Assembly: GCF_000619945.1 (NCBI RefSeq)
Contig: NZ_JHVC01000001.1
Span: forward strand, 682,001-746,000
Source: Clostridium lundense DSM 17049
GTDB lineage: Bacteria > Bacillota > Clostridia > Clostridiales > Clostridiaceae
Length of the DNA: 64,000 nucleotides
Direction: 5' to 3'
The stretch's first letter is position 1. Each line of letters starts with the position of its first letter. This document shows positions 1 through 8,567 of this stretch, piece by piece. The notes under the pieces are model-generated. The model made no database searches, had not been told where the DNA came from, and was given only the letters and a program-made list of their open reading frames with translations. Made by a program: the position numbers and the translations under genes.

Positions 1-917
1 TTAATACTCTCATAATAAGTTTGTTATACAAATATTCTCCTCAAGACGTTAAACTATTAATGGTAGATCCTAAGGTAGTAGAGCTTAACATATACAATGG
101 TATTCCACACCTTTTAATACCTGTAGTGACAGAACCTAAAAAGGCTGCTGGAGCGTTAAATTGGGCAGTAAATGAAATGACTAGAAGATATAAACTATTT
201 GCTGAAAATAATGTGAGAAATATAGAAAGTTATAATGAATTATTTGAAAAGGGAAGAATAGAAAGTAAGTTGCCATTAGTGGTTATAATCATAGATGAGT
301 TAGCAGATTTAATGATGGTTTGTCCAAATGATATTGAGGATTATATTGGACGTTTAGCTCAAATGGCAAGAGCGGCAGGAATGCACTTGGTTATTGCAAC
401 GCAAAGACCTTCTGTAGATGTTATTACAGGAGTTATAAAAGCTAATATTCCATCAAGAATATCTTTTGCAGTATCTAGTCAGATCGATTCAAGAACTATT
501 TTGGATATGTCAGGAGCTGAAAAATTATTAGGAAAGGGTGATATGCTTTTTTATCCTACGGGAGAATCAAAGCCTATGAGAATCCAAGGGGCTTTCATAT
601 CAGAAGAAGAAGTTGAAAAAGTAGTAGATTATATAAAAAATCAACAGTGTAAAGTAGAATATGAAGATAGTATAATAGAGGAGATAAATACTGCTACTCA
701 AGTTAATGATGATAATAAAGATGAATTGTTAGAAGAAGCTATTAAAATAGTAGTACAAACAGAACAAGCTTCTACATCACTTTTGCAAAGAAGACTTAGA
801 ATAGGATATAATAGAGCGGCTAGAATTATTGAACAATTAGAAGAAAGAGGAATTATCTCAGGAAAAGACGGTAGTAAACCAAGGCAAGTACTTATAAATA
901 AAGATGATATAGACTAA
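1..917 (+). CDS. ftsK: DNA translocase FtsK/SpoIIIE, C-terminal part (5' end outside window)
   Basis: Septum-anchored ATPase that pumps chromosomal DNA through the closing division or sporulation septum. The reading frame is open to the left edge of the window, so this is the 3' part of a larger gene; the N-terminal membrane domain and Walker A loop lie upstream. Visible are the RecA-like motor (MVDPKVVELNIYNGIPHL), Walker B (VVIIIDELADLMM), the conserved ATQRPSVDVITGVIKANIPS segment, and a C-terminal winged-helix gamma domain (about the last 65 residues, LLQRRLRIGYNRAARIIEQL) that reads KOPS/SRS polarity sequences. The first apparent start, a TTG at 21, is an internal codon. The stop lies 12 bp before rimO, so the two are probably cotranscribed. 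The family is certain; FtsK against SpoIIIE naming is a matter of convention here. Confidence 0.95.
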   Translation, partial: NTLIISLLYKYSPQDVKLLMVDPKVVELNIYNGIPHLLIPVVTEPKKAAGALNWAVNEMTRRYKLFAENNVRNIESYNELFEKGRIESKLPLVVIIIDELADLMMVCPNDIEDYIGRLAQMARAAGMHLVIATQRPSVDVITGVIKANIPSRISFAVSSQIDSRTILDMSGAEKLLGKGDMLFYPTGESKPMRIQGAFISEEEVEKVVDYIKNQQCKVEYEDSIIEEINTATQVNDDNKDELLEEAIKIVVQTEQASTSLLQRRLRIGYNRAARIIEQLEERGIISGKDGSKPRQVLINKDDID

Positions 918-929
918 GGAGGACAATAC

Positions 930-2264
930 ATGAAAAAGTTAAAGTTTGGAGTAGTAAGTTTAGGTTGTGATAAAAATAGGATAGATGCTGAAATTATGAT
1001 AAATAAAATTAGCAAAGACAATGAAATAATTAATGATCCTAGGGAAGCAGATGTAATAATTGTTAATACTTGCGGTTTTATAGAAGATGCTAAACAAGAA
1101 TCAATAAATACTATATTAGAAATGGCAAAATATAAAAGAGGAAATTGTAAAGCACTTGTTGTAACAGGGTGTTTAAGCCAAAGGTATGGTAAAGATCTTC
1201 AGGAACTATTACCAGAAGTTGATATTATGATTGGTGTTAATGATTATGATAAGTTAGGGGAAGCAATAAATGCTGCTGTCCAAAAGAAAGAAAAAACTTA
1301 TTGCTTTAATTATAGCGATAGTATAATAAATGAAGGGGAAAGAGTGTTAACTACTCTTAGTCATTATGCTTATTTAAGAATAGGAGAAGGCTGTGATAAT
1401 TTCTGTACTTATTGTATAATACCACGTATAAGAGGTAAATATAGAAGTAGAAAGATGGAAAATATATTAGCTGAAGCTAAAGCCTTAGCTAAAAAAGGTG
1501 TTAAAGAAATTATATTAGTAGCACAGGATACTACAAGATATGGTATAGATTTATACAATAAAAAGATGTTACCTGAACTGATAAATAAAATATCAGAAAT
1601 AGAGGAAATAGAATGGATTAGAGTTTTATACTGTTACCCTGAAGAAATAGAACAAGAGTTTATAGATGTTATGGCTACTAATGCTAAGGTGTGTAAATAT
1701 TTAGATATGCCAATACAACATATAAGTAATGATGTATTAAAACCTATGGGAAGAAGAGGAAGAAAAGAACAAATTTTAAATACTATAAATAATCTAAGAA
1801 AAAGAATACCTAATATATCTTTAAGAACTTCTTTGATTGTAGGATTTCCAGGTGAGAGTGAAGCTAGTTTTAATGAGTTAAAAGAATTTATTAAGGAAAT
1901 AAGGTTTGAAAAGTTAGGCGTATTTAAGTATTCTCAAGAAGAAAATACTCCAGCTGCAATTATGGAAAACCAAATAGAGGAAAATGTTAAAGAAGAAAGA
2001 CAAAAGAAATTAATGATACTACAACAAGATATATCAAATGAACTGAATAAAAGCAAAATAGGAAAAGTATATAATGTTATAGTAGATAATCTTAATGAAG
2101 AGTATTATATTGGTAGAAATTTTGAAATGGCTCCTGAAATTGATGGTGCAATTTATTTTAAATGTGATAAAATATTAAATATAGGAGATATTGTTCCAGT
2201 TAAAATTGAGAGTAGCTCAGAATATGATTTAATAGGAGTTGTATATTATGAATCTAGCAAATAA
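930..2264 (+). CDS. rimO: Ribosomal protein S12 methylthiotransferase RimO
   Basis: Radical-SAM enzyme that adds a methylthio group to the conserved aspartate of ribosomal protein S12. The 444-residue length is normal. The N-terminal UPF0004 domain carries the auxiliary-cluster cysteines C13, C48 and C81 (SLGCDKNRIDAE, VNTCGF, VTGCLSQR). The radical-SAM CX3CX2C is C155, C159, C162 (GCDNFCTYC). A TRAM domain forms the last 65 or so residues. SLGCDKNRIDAE and the MPIQH segment favour RimO over the tRNA enzyme MiaB, whose own gene lies at 24649-25977. An AAGGAGG site precedes the ATG. The 3' end overlaps pgsA by 17 bp, indicating translational coupling. Confidence 0.95.
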   Translation: MKKLKFGVVSLGCDKNRIDAEIMINKISKDNEIINDPREADVIIVNTCGFIEDAKQESINTILEMAKYKRGNCKALVVTGCLSQRYGKDLQELLPEVDIMIGVNDYDKLGEAINAAVQKKEKTYCFNYSDSIINEGERVLTTLSHYAYLRIGEGCDNFCTYCIIPRIRGKYRSRKMENILAEAKALAKKGVKEIILVAQDTTRYGIDLYNKKMLPELINKISEIEEIEWIRVLYCYPEEIEQEFIDVMATNAKVCKYLDMPIQHISNDVLKPMGRRGRKEQILNTINNLRKRIPNISLRTSLIVGFPGESEASFNELKEFIKEIRFEKLGVFKYSQEENTPAAIMENQIEENVKEERQKKLMILQQDISNELNKSKIGKVYNVIVDNLNEEYYIGRNFEMAPEIDGAIYFKCDKILNIGDIVPVKIESSSEYDLIGVVYYESSK

Positions 2265-2829
2265 GCTTACATTAATAAGAATCTTTTTAGTTCCTATTTT
2301 TTTGGTCTTTATCGCCGTTAAAGGTATTCCATATGGCAAAGAAATTGCCACAGCTATTTTTATTTTAGCTGCATTAACAGATAAGTTAGATGGTTACATA
2401 GCTAGAAGTAGAAATCAAATAACTAAGTTTGGAAAATTCATGGATCCTTTAGCGGATAAATTACTTGTAACGGCAGCATTAATATCATTAGTTGAATTAC
2501 AAGTTATCCCCACTTGGGTTGCTATGATAATTATAGCTAGAGAGTTTGCAGTAACAGGTCTTCGTGCTGTTGCAGCAGCGGAAGGAATAGTTATTGCTGC
2601 TAGTGCATGGGGAAAGGCAAAAACGGTTACACAAATTGTAGCAATTGTACTTGCTTTGATAAGCATTAACAAAGGTAGCCTAAATGCTTCTTCTACATTA
2701 ATGATAATTCCATACGACTATATAGTTATATTAACTAAAGTAGCTATGGCTGCTGCTATTATAATTACAATTATATCTGGATTAGATTATTTTATTAAAA
2801 ATAAGGAAGCTATTAATACAGATAGATAA
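2248..2829 (+). CDS. pgsA: CDP-diacylglycerol--glycerol-3-phosphate 3-phosphatidyltransferase
   Basis: Membrane enzyme that makes phosphatidylglycerol phosphate from CDP-diacylglycerol and glycerol-3-phosphate, the committed step to phosphatidylglycerol and cardiolipin. The CDP-alcohol phosphotransferase signature is complete: DKLDGYIAR, then GKFMDPLADK, with the four metal-binding aspartates. Several hydrophobic helices follow. I chose the ATG at 2248 (MNLANKLTLIRI) because AGGAG lies 10 bp upstream; an in-frame TTG three codons earlier has no spacing for a ribosome site. That gives 193 residues, usual for the family. A terminator follows directly. The cinA gene often found between pgsA and recA in Firmicutes is absent. 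Confidence 0.95.
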   Translation: MNLANKLTLIRIFLVPIFLVFIAVKGIPYGKEIATAIFILAALTDKLDGYIARSRNQITKFGKFMDPLADKLLVTAALISLVELQVIPTWVAMIIIAREFAVTGLRAVAAAEGIVIAASAWGKAKTVTQIVAIVLALISINKGSLNASSTLMIIPYDYIVILTKVAMAAAIIITIISGLDYFIKNKEAINTDR

Positions 2830-2886
2830 TTTAATGTTTAAAAGTAGTAATTATGTGTATAATCATAAATAAGTAAAGTACTTAAT

Positions 2887-2912
2887 AAAAAGATTGTGAA
2901 GCAATTTTTTTT
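2887..2912 (+). terminator. Intrinsic terminator after pgsA
   Basis: A-rich stem with ATTG/CAAT at the tip (loop TGAAG), extended by five A-T pairs and running into a T tract. It probably ends the ftsK-rimO-pgsA transcript. Confidence 0.6.
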
Positions 2913-2992
2913 GAGTATAGAGCAAAGAGCATAGAGTTCAGATAAAAGAAATCTTCTCCATATCTGTACTCTATGCTTTGTAATATGTACTC
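2913..2992. repeat. Long imperfect inverted repeat between pgsA and recA
   Basis: Two 31-nt arms at 2913-2943 and 2962-2992 are reverse complements at 23 of 31 positions without gaps. The best-kept core is GCATAGAGT-CAGAT. The loop is 18 nt. No T tract follows immediately and there is no open frame, so it is either a large hairpin element or a relic of one. It may help to isolate recA from upstream transcription. Confidence 0.6.
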
Positions 2993-3024
2993 TTTAAAAA
3001 AATGTGTAGCACTTTTTTTATACG

Positions 3025-3071
3025 TTGACCTAAGGAAAAGTTTATTGTATAATTAAATAGAACAGACGTTC
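3025..3071 (+). promoter_or_regulatory. recA promoter with LexA (SOS) operator
   Basis: A -35 TTGACC (3025-3030) and -10 TATAAT (3048-3053) are separated by exactly 17 bp. A perfect Gram-positive LexA box, GAAC-AGAC-GTTC, sits at 3060-3071 over the expected transcription start, where bound LexA would block initiation. Confidence 0.9.
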
Positions 3072-3110
3072 GAAAAGATGAAAGGATGGTGAACCCTTTA
3101 GGGGGATAAT

Positions 3111-4172
3111 ATGAATAATGAAAAGTTTAAAGCGATAGAAGCTGCTATGGGGCAGATTGAAAAACAATTTGGTAAAGGTTCAATAATGAAATTAGGGGAA
3201 CATAGTGTATTAAATATAGATGCTATACCAACAGGTTGCTTAGGAATGGATATTGCGTTAGGGATAGGTGGAGTTCCACGTGGAAGAATTATTGAAGTTT
3301 ATGGACCAGAATCATCAGGTAAAACAACAGTAGCACTGCATATAGTAGCTGAAGCTCAAAAAATGGGAGGAGCGGCTGCATTTATTGATGCTGAGCATGC
3401 TTTAGATCCAGCTTATGCTAAAAGATTAGGAGCAGATATTGATAATCTTATAGTATCACAACCAGATACAGGAGAACAGGCTTTAGAAATTGCAGAAGCA
3501 TTAGTGAGATCAAATGCTATTGATGTAATAGTAGTGGACTCTGTAGCTGCATTGGTACCAAGAGCAGAAATAGAAGGCGAAATGGGAGATGCTCATGTAG
3601 GATTACAGGCTAGACTTATGTCTCAAGCTTTAAGAAAGTTAGCCGGATCTATAAATAAATCTAAATGTGTAGCTATATTTATAAATCAGTTAAGAGAAAA
3701 GGTTGGAGTTATGTTTGGTAATCCAGAAACTACTCCAGGAGGAAGAGCATTAAAATTTTACTCTAGTGTTAGAATAGATGTAAGAAGAATTGATTCAATA
3801 AAGCAGGGAGAAGATATTTTAGGAAATAGAACAAGAGCTAAAATAACTAAGAATAAGGTTGCTCCTCCATTTAAAAATGCTGAATTTGATATTATGTATA
3901 ATGAAGGAATATCAAGAACAGGTGATGTTTTAGACTTAGGAGTTAAAGAAGAGTTTGTACAAAAAAGTGGAGCATGGTTCTCTTACAAAGATATAAGACT
4001 AGGACAAGGAAGAGAAAATGCGAAGCAATTTTTAAAGGAAAATCCTGATTTATTATCCGAAATAGAAAACTCTATAAGACAAAAATATGAACTACCTATT
4101 GTAAACAAACCAGAGGAAGATAAAAAAGGTCAAAAAGCTAAGTCAGAAAATAAAACTGAAGAAAATAAATAA
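3111..4172 (+). CDS. recA: Recombinase RecA
   Basis: DNA strand-exchange ATPase and coprotease for LexA self-cleavage. The 353-residue length is normal. Walker A is GPESSGKT at residues 65-72. The conserved FIDAEHALDPAYA, VVDSVAALVPRAEIEGEMGD and FINQLREKVGVMFGNPETTPGG segments are intact, and the C-terminal tail is acidic and lysine-rich (EEDKKGQKAKSENKTEENK). A GGGGGA-type site precedes the ATG. Control by LexA is visible in the promoter, and lexA itself lies at 16448-17050. Confidence 0.98.
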   Translation: MNNEKFKAIEAAMGQIEKQFGKGSIMKLGEHSVLNIDAIPTGCLGMDIALGIGGVPRGRIIEVYGPESSGKTTVALHIVAEAQKMGGAAAFIDAEHALDPAYAKRLGADIDNLIVSQPDTGEQALEIAEALVRSNAIDVIVVDSVAALVPRAEIEGEMGDAHVGLQARLMSQALRKLAGSINKSKCVAIFINQLREKVGVMFGNPETTPGGRALKFYSSVRIDVRRIDSIKQGEDILGNRTRAKITKNKVAPPFKNAEFDIMYNEGISRTGDVLDLGVKEEFVQKSGAWFSYKDIRLGQGRENAKQFLKENPDLLSEIENSIRQKYELPIVNKPEEDKKGQKAKSENKTEENK

Positions 4173-4206
4173 TAATATATTCCGTTATATAAAGAATATA
4201 TATAAC

Positions 4207-4235
4207 TTGACATAATGATAAAATTAATATAAAAT
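4207..4235 (+). promoter_or_regulatory. rny promoter (sigma-A type)
   Basis: TTGACA (4207-4212), a 17-bp spacer, then TAAAAT (4230-4235). Transcription would start about 110 nt before the rny GTG, leaving a sizeable untranslated leader. Confidence 0.7.
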
Positions 4236-4349
4236 AAATACAAAATCTGGTTTAGCGCAAAGATCCATTTGAATAATATGACACCTTTCTATGCTTTTAT
4301 ATTTATTACGAATAGATATAGGGACAAAAAAAGCAAAGGAGGTGTTCAT

Positions 4350-5897
4350 GTGAAACCAATACCAATATATTATATACTAATAACTGCAGTAGTAGCTGCT
4401 ATCGCAATTTATATTGATTTTTATATAAGAAAAAATGTATCCGCAGCTAAAATTTCTAATGCAGAAGAAGAAGCAAAAAAAATAATTGATGAGGCAGAAA
4501 AAAATGCTGAATCAAAGAAAAAAGAAGCTATACTTGAGGCTAAAGAAGAGGTTCATAGATTAAGAAATGACTTCGAAAAAGAATCAAGAGATAGAAGAAA
4601 TGAAATTCAACGTTTAGAGAGAAGAATAATTCAAAGAGAAGAATTGCTTGATAAAAAAAGCGATATGTTAGAAAAAAGAGATGAAACTTTAAACAAAAAA
4701 CAACAGGAAGTTGCTGAATTAGAACAAAGTATTCAAGAATTGTATAACAAACAAAGAGAAGAGCTAGAAAGATTGTCAGGATTAACATCTGAGCAGGCTA
4801 AAGAAGTATTGTTAGAGGAAGTTAGCAAAGAGATTAAACATGAAACTGCTATGATGATTAAAGAAGTTGAGGCAAAGGCTAAAGAAGAAGCTGATAAAAA
4901 GGCAAGAGAAGTTATTACATATGCCATTCAAAGATGTGCTGCTGATCACGTAGCAGAAACAACTGTATATGTAGTAAACCTTCCAAACGACGAAATGAAA
5001 GGTCGTATAATAGGTAGAGAGGGAAGAAATATTAGAACTCTCGAAACTTTAACCGGAGTGGATTTAATAATTGATGATACACCGGAAGCAGTTATTCTTT
5101 CAGGATTTGACCCAATAAGAAGAGAAGTTGCAAGAATTGCATTGGAGAAGCTTATAGTGGATGGACGTATTCATCCAGCTAGAATTGAAGAAATGGTAGA
5201 AAAAGCTAAGAAAGAGGTTGAAAATGACATTAGAGAAGAGGGAGAACAGGCAACCTTTGAAACTGGTGTTCATGGACTACATTCTGAATTGGTAAGATTA
5301 TTAGGTAGATTGAAGTATAGAACTAGCTATGGTCAAAATGTTTTGAAACATTCTATAGAAGTTTCATATTTAGCGGGTTTGATGGCTTCAGAACTAGGTA
5401 TTGATCCTACATTAGCTAAGAGAGCTGGATTACTCCATGATATAGGTAAAGCAGTAGATCATGAAGTTGAAGGACCTCATGCAATAATTGGTGCAGAGGT
5501 AGCTAAAAAATATCATGAATCTTCTGTAATAGTAAATGCAATAGGTGCACATCATGGTGATGTAGAATCACAATCTCTAGAAGGAATATTGGTTCAGGCT
5601 GCTGATGCTATTTCAGCTGCAAGACCAGGAGCTAGAAGAGAAACTTTAGAAGCTTATATAAAGAGATTGGAAAAATTAGAAGAAATAGCAAATTCATATG
5701 AAGGCGTAGAAAAGTCATATGCCATTCAAGCGGGTAGGGAAATCAGAATAATAGTTAAACCAGAAGAAATAGATGATGCTGGGTCAGTTGAAATGGCAAG
5801 GAATATTGTAAAGAAAATAGAAGGCGAATTGGAATATCCTGGTCAAATCAAAGTAAATGTTATAAGAGAGACTCGAGCTATAGACTATGCAAAGTAA
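4350..5897 (+). CDS. rny: Ribonuclease Y
   Basis: Membrane-anchored endoribonuclease that starts bulk mRNA decay in Firmicutes. Domain order fits the family: one N-terminal transmembrane helix (about residues 3-23), a long charged coiled coil (to about 200), a KH RNA-binding domain (GRIIGREGRNIRTLE), then an HD phosphohydrolase domain with LLHDIGKAVDHE and AIGAHHGD. I chose the GTG at 4350 because AAAGGAGG lies 7 bp upstream and it gives 515 residues, the usual size; the open frame reaches back to 4269 but without a ribosome site. It has its own promoter and terminator, so it is monocistronic. Confidence 0.96.
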   Translation: MKPIPIYYILITAVVAAIAIYIDFYIRKNVSAAKISNAEEEAKKIIDEAEKNAESKKKEAILEAKEEVHRLRNDFEKESRDRRNEIQRLERRIIQREELLDKKSDMLEKRDETLNKKQQEVAELEQSIQELYNKQREELERLSGLTSEQAKEVLLEEVSKEIKHETAMMIKEVEAKAKEEADKKAREVITYAIQRCAADHVAETTVYVVNLPNDEMKGRIIGREGRNIRTLETLTGVDLIIDDTPEAVILSGFDPIRREVARIALEKLIVDGRIHPARIEEMVEKAKKEVENDIREEGEQATFETGVHGLHSELVRLLGRLKYRTSYGQNVLKHSIEVSYLAGLMASELGIDPTLAKRAGLLHDIGKAVDHEVEGPHAIIGAEVAKKYHESSVIVNAIGAHHGDVESQSLEGILVQAADAISAARPGARRETLEAYIKRLEKLEEIANSYEGVEKSYAIQAGREIRIIVKPEEIDDAGSVEMARNIVKKIEGELEYPGQIKVNVIRETRAIDYAK

Positions 5898-5913
5898 AAT
5901 AGTTTAGAAAATA

Positions 5914-5967
5914 AATCCTTTTAATCTTGTAAATGTAATAAACTTTACAAAATTAAAAGGATTTTTT
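5914..5967 (+). terminator. rny terminator
   Basis: Arms AATCCTTTTAAT and ATTAAAAGGATT, plus an inner TTGTAAA/TTTACAA pair, followed by TTTTT. The 3' arm is shared with the spoVS promoter. Confidence 0.8.
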
Positions 5968-5984
5968 CATTATGTGTAGAATAA
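5956..5984 (+). promoter_or_regulatory. Candidate sigma-H promoter of spoVS
   Basis: AAAGGATTT (5956-5964), 11 bp, then GTAGAATAA (5976-5984). This matches the Bacillus sigma-H consensus RnAGGAwWW-N11/12-RnnGAATww at every defined position. spoVS of B. subtilis is known to depend on sigma-H. The -35 element lies inside the 3' arm of the rny terminator. Confidence 0.75.
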
Positions 5985-6032
5985 TATAATTAGTATGTAT
6001 AACAAATTTAGTTAAATTATAGGAGGTTTATT

Positions 6033-6293
6033 ATGGAAGTATTAAAAGTTTCAGCAAAATCAAGTCCAAATAAGGTTGCAGGAGCACTAGCAGGAGTTTT
6101 AAGAGAAAAAGGAGGCGCTGAAATACAAGCAATAGGTGCAGGTGCGTTAAATCAAGCAATTAAATCTGTAGCGATTGCTAGAGGGTTTGTAGCACCAAGT
6201 GGTATTGATTTAGTATGCATACCAGCTTTTACGGACATAGAAATTGATGGCGAAGAAAGAACTGCCATTAAATTAATTGTACAACCAAGGTAA
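6033..6293 (+). CDS. spoVS: Stage V sporulation protein S
   Basis: Small Alba-like protein needed for normal spore coat and cortex development. The 86-residue sequence is nearly invariant in the family: KVSAKSSPNKVAGALAGVLR, AIGAGALNQAIKSVAIARG, DIEIDGEERTAIKLIVQPR. It is preceded by AGGAGG, an apparent sigma-H promoter, and followed by its own terminator, so it forms a single-gene unit expressed at the onset of sporulation. The molecular activity is not established for the family; nucleic-acid binding is inferred from the fold. Confidence 0.97.
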   Translation: MEVLKVSAKSSPNKVAGALAGVLREKGGAEIQAIGAGALNQAIKSVAIARGFVAPSGIDLVCIPAFTDIEIDGEERTAIKLIVQPR

Positions 6294-6323
6294 ATATTGA
6301 ATGTAATTAATTAAAATTTTAAG

Positions 6324-6357
6324 AAAAAGGGCTTGGATTTATTCAAGTCCTTTTATT
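6324..6357 (+). terminator. spoVS terminator
   Basis: Stem AAAGGGCTTGGA / TTCAAGTCCTTT followed by a T-rich stretch. Confidence 0.75.
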
Positions 6358-6423
6358 TATGATGATTATATGGTAAATTATAATTTGTGATAAATATTTT
6401 GCATTGCAACAAGAGGAGGAATA

Positions 6424-7287
6424 ATGTTGAACCTAAAAGCGTTAATTCAAATTATGAGGCCTAAACAATGGATAAAAAACAGTTTTGTTTTTGCGGCCTT
6501 AGTTTTTTCAGGCAAATTTATAGAAATGCCTTTATTACTTACTAATATAAAAACATTTATATTATTTTGTCTTACTTCTTCAACTATTTACATATTAAAT
6601 GATTTAGTTGACATAGAGAAAGATAAACTTCATCCTGAAAAAAGGAATAGACCTTTACCTAGTGGAAAAATATCTAAAGGAGCAACTATTATTTTAGATA
6701 TTTTAATATTCATTATTGTAGTATTATTATCTATAAAAAATATAAAATTGTTTTCTATTCTTTTCACATACTTAATTTTAAATGTATTTTATTCATTTAA
6801 ATTAAAAAATGTAGTTATTATCGATGTAATGATTATAACTTTTGGATTTGTATTAAGGGTAGAAGCAGGAAGTATTTCTACAAATATTCCTATATCGCCT
6901 TGGTTAATACTATGTACAACGCTGCTTTCTTTATTTTTAGCCTTAAATAAAAGAAAAAGTGAATTAATTACACTAGAAAACAAAAGTGGAAGTCATAGAA
7001 AAATATTAGAAGAATATTCTATTGAACTTATTAATAGTATGTTGACTATAGTTACGCCATCTATACTTATGGCTTATTGTCTCTATACTTTTAGTTCAGT
7101 GCAAAGTAGGAGTATGATGCTTACAATTCCTTTTGTACTATATGGTATATTCAGATATCAGTATTTAATGTTTAAAAATAATATTGGTGGTAAACCAGAG
7201 GATATATTTACTAAGGATATTCCATTTTTAATTAATATAATTCTTTGGATAGTTAGTGTTTTAATTATTATTTATTTTAAATTATAA
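6424..7287 (+). CDS. UbiA-family polyprenyl-phosphate phosphoribosyltransferase-like protein
   Basis: Integral membrane prenyltransferase of the UbiA superfamily, 287 residues with about eight hydrophobic helices. The opening MRPKQWIKNSFVFAALVFSG and the first Asp-rich motif (NDLVDIEKDKLHPEKRNRPL) are those of the decaprenyl-phosphate phosphoribose (DPPR) synthase branch, which joins PRPP to a polyprenyl phosphate. It is followed at 14 bp by a GT-C glycosyltransferase and then a small EamA/SMR protein, which suggests a lipid-linked pentose route across the membrane. The oxidase/reductase pair DprE1/DprE2 that makes arabinose from this intermediate in mycobacteria is not next to it. Substrate assignment is by motif resemblance only. 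Confidence 0.75.
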   Translation: MLNLKALIQIMRPKQWIKNSFVFAALVFSGKFIEMPLLLTNIKTFILFCLTSSTIYILNDLVDIEKDKLHPEKRNRPLPSGKISKGATIILDILIFIIVVLLSIKNIKLFSILFTYLILNVFYSFKLKNVVIIDVMIITFGFVLRVEAGSISTNIPISPWLILCTTLLSLFLALNKRKSELITLENKSGSHRKILEEYSIELINSMLTIVTPSILMAYCLYTFSSVQSRSMMLTIPFVLYGIFRYQYLMFKNNIGGKPEDIFTKDIPFLINIILWIVSVLIIIYFKL

Positions 7288-7301
7288 CCGGGGGTGTAGT
7301 A

Positions 7302-8567
7302 GTGCTGACAAAAATAAATTACAATGTAGAGAAGAAAAGTAATAAATACTACCTTATAATAGGAGTGATAGGGTTAATACTAAGTATAGTCTGGTGTAGT
7401 ATTGTTAGCCCTAAGTTATTTTCAGATTTTGAATACTATTATAATTTAGCTGTAGATATAGCTAACGGAAAGCCATGGGGCGATACCTATACATCTGTAG
7501 GATATCCAATTGCTCTAGGATTTTTATTTAAAATATTTGGAGCTAGTACTTTAGTAGCAAAAATATTTAATATAGTTCTTACAGTAATAAGTTATTATTT
7601 GGTTTATTCCATACTAGATAAACTAGAAATTAGTGAAATAAGTAAAAAGGTTATATTTACAATGTTTGTAGTATTTCCTATAAGTATATACTATAATAAT
7701 TTAGTTGCTACAGAAATTATATTTTCAACTATGGTGCTATTAGTAACTAATGTGTATTTAAGTGATATTAAGTACAAGTATATAATCCTAGGAGTATTAA
7801 TAGGAATGAATACAATAGTAAAACCATTCTTTATGTGTATATGTTTCGGATTTTTCTTAGTTGATAGTATAACTTCAAAGAAAATTATAAAATCTTTAGT
7901 AAATAGTTTAATAGCATTTATAGTAGCTGCTATAGTTATAGCACCTTGGTGTTATAGAAATACTAAACTTACAGGAGAACTTACCTTTGTATCTAATAAT
8001 GGAGGTATAGTTTTATACATAAACAATAATTCGCAAAATAATGTAGGTAGATGGATGCCAGCTGAAGATGTAGAAAATTCAATAGTAAAGACAGAAGAGT
8101 ATATAAATGCTAATATGACTAAAAGAAATAAAATGTTATCTAAGGCGGCTAAACAATGGATAAGAGAGAATCCTAAACATTTTATGGAATTAGGATTTTT
8201 AAGACTTGTTAATACTTATGGAACTGCTGGAGACTCTTATTATACTACTTATGAGAGTGGATTAAATGACAGTCAAAAAAATATTATTTATTCTATAGCA
8301 AATAAAGCAAAACAAATAGTATTTTATCCAGGTATTTTGTTTATCTTATTGTATAGTGTCTACATATTGATTAATTTAATAAAAAGAAGTACAGAAAATA
8401 TAAATAAATTCATGTTATATTGCTGTGTAATATTTTATATGTTTACTTGTGTTTACTTCATTACAGAAGGACAGGCAAGATATTCATTTCCAGTAATATT
8501 TCCTTTAATTTATTGTTTTAATTACTTATTAAATATTTTAATAAGAAAGGTTAAGGAGTTGCTTTAA
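7302..8567 (+). CDS. GT-C type membrane glycosyltransferase (GT39/ArnT-like)
   Basis: Multi-pass membrane protein of 421 residues with about ten hydrophobic segments and one large extracytoplasmic loop (about residues 220-330). An acidic motif just after the first membrane helix (SDFEYYYNLA) is where GT-C enzymes carry the catalytic aspartate, followed by GYPIALGFLF. Such enzymes move a sugar from a polyprenyl-phosphate carrier to an acceptor outside the membrane. The start is GTG at 7302 with GGGGGTG 6 bp upstream. It ends by sharing one base with the next start codon. The acceptor is unknown; a wall polymer, lipid or surface protein are all possible. Confidence 0.7.
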   Translation: MLTKINYNVEKKSNKYYLIIGVIGLILSIVWCSIVSPKLFSDFEYYYNLAVDIANGKPWGDTYTSVGYPIALGFLFKIFGASTLVAKIFNIVLTVISYYLVYSILDKLEISEISKKVIFTMFVVFPISIYYNNLVATEIIFSTMVLLVTNVYLSDIKYKYIILGVLIGMNTIVKPFFMCICFGFFLVDSITSKKIIKSLVNSLIAFIVAAIVIAPWCYRNTKLTGELTFVSNNGGIVLYINNNSQNNVGRWMPAEDVENSIVKTEEYINANMTKRNKMLSKAAKQWIRENPKHFMELGFLRLVNTYGTAGDSYYTTYESGLNDSQKNIIYSIANKAKQIVFYPGILFILLYSVYILINLIKRSTENINKFMLYCCVIFYMFTCVYFITEGQARYSFPVIFPLIYCFNYLLNILIRKVKELL

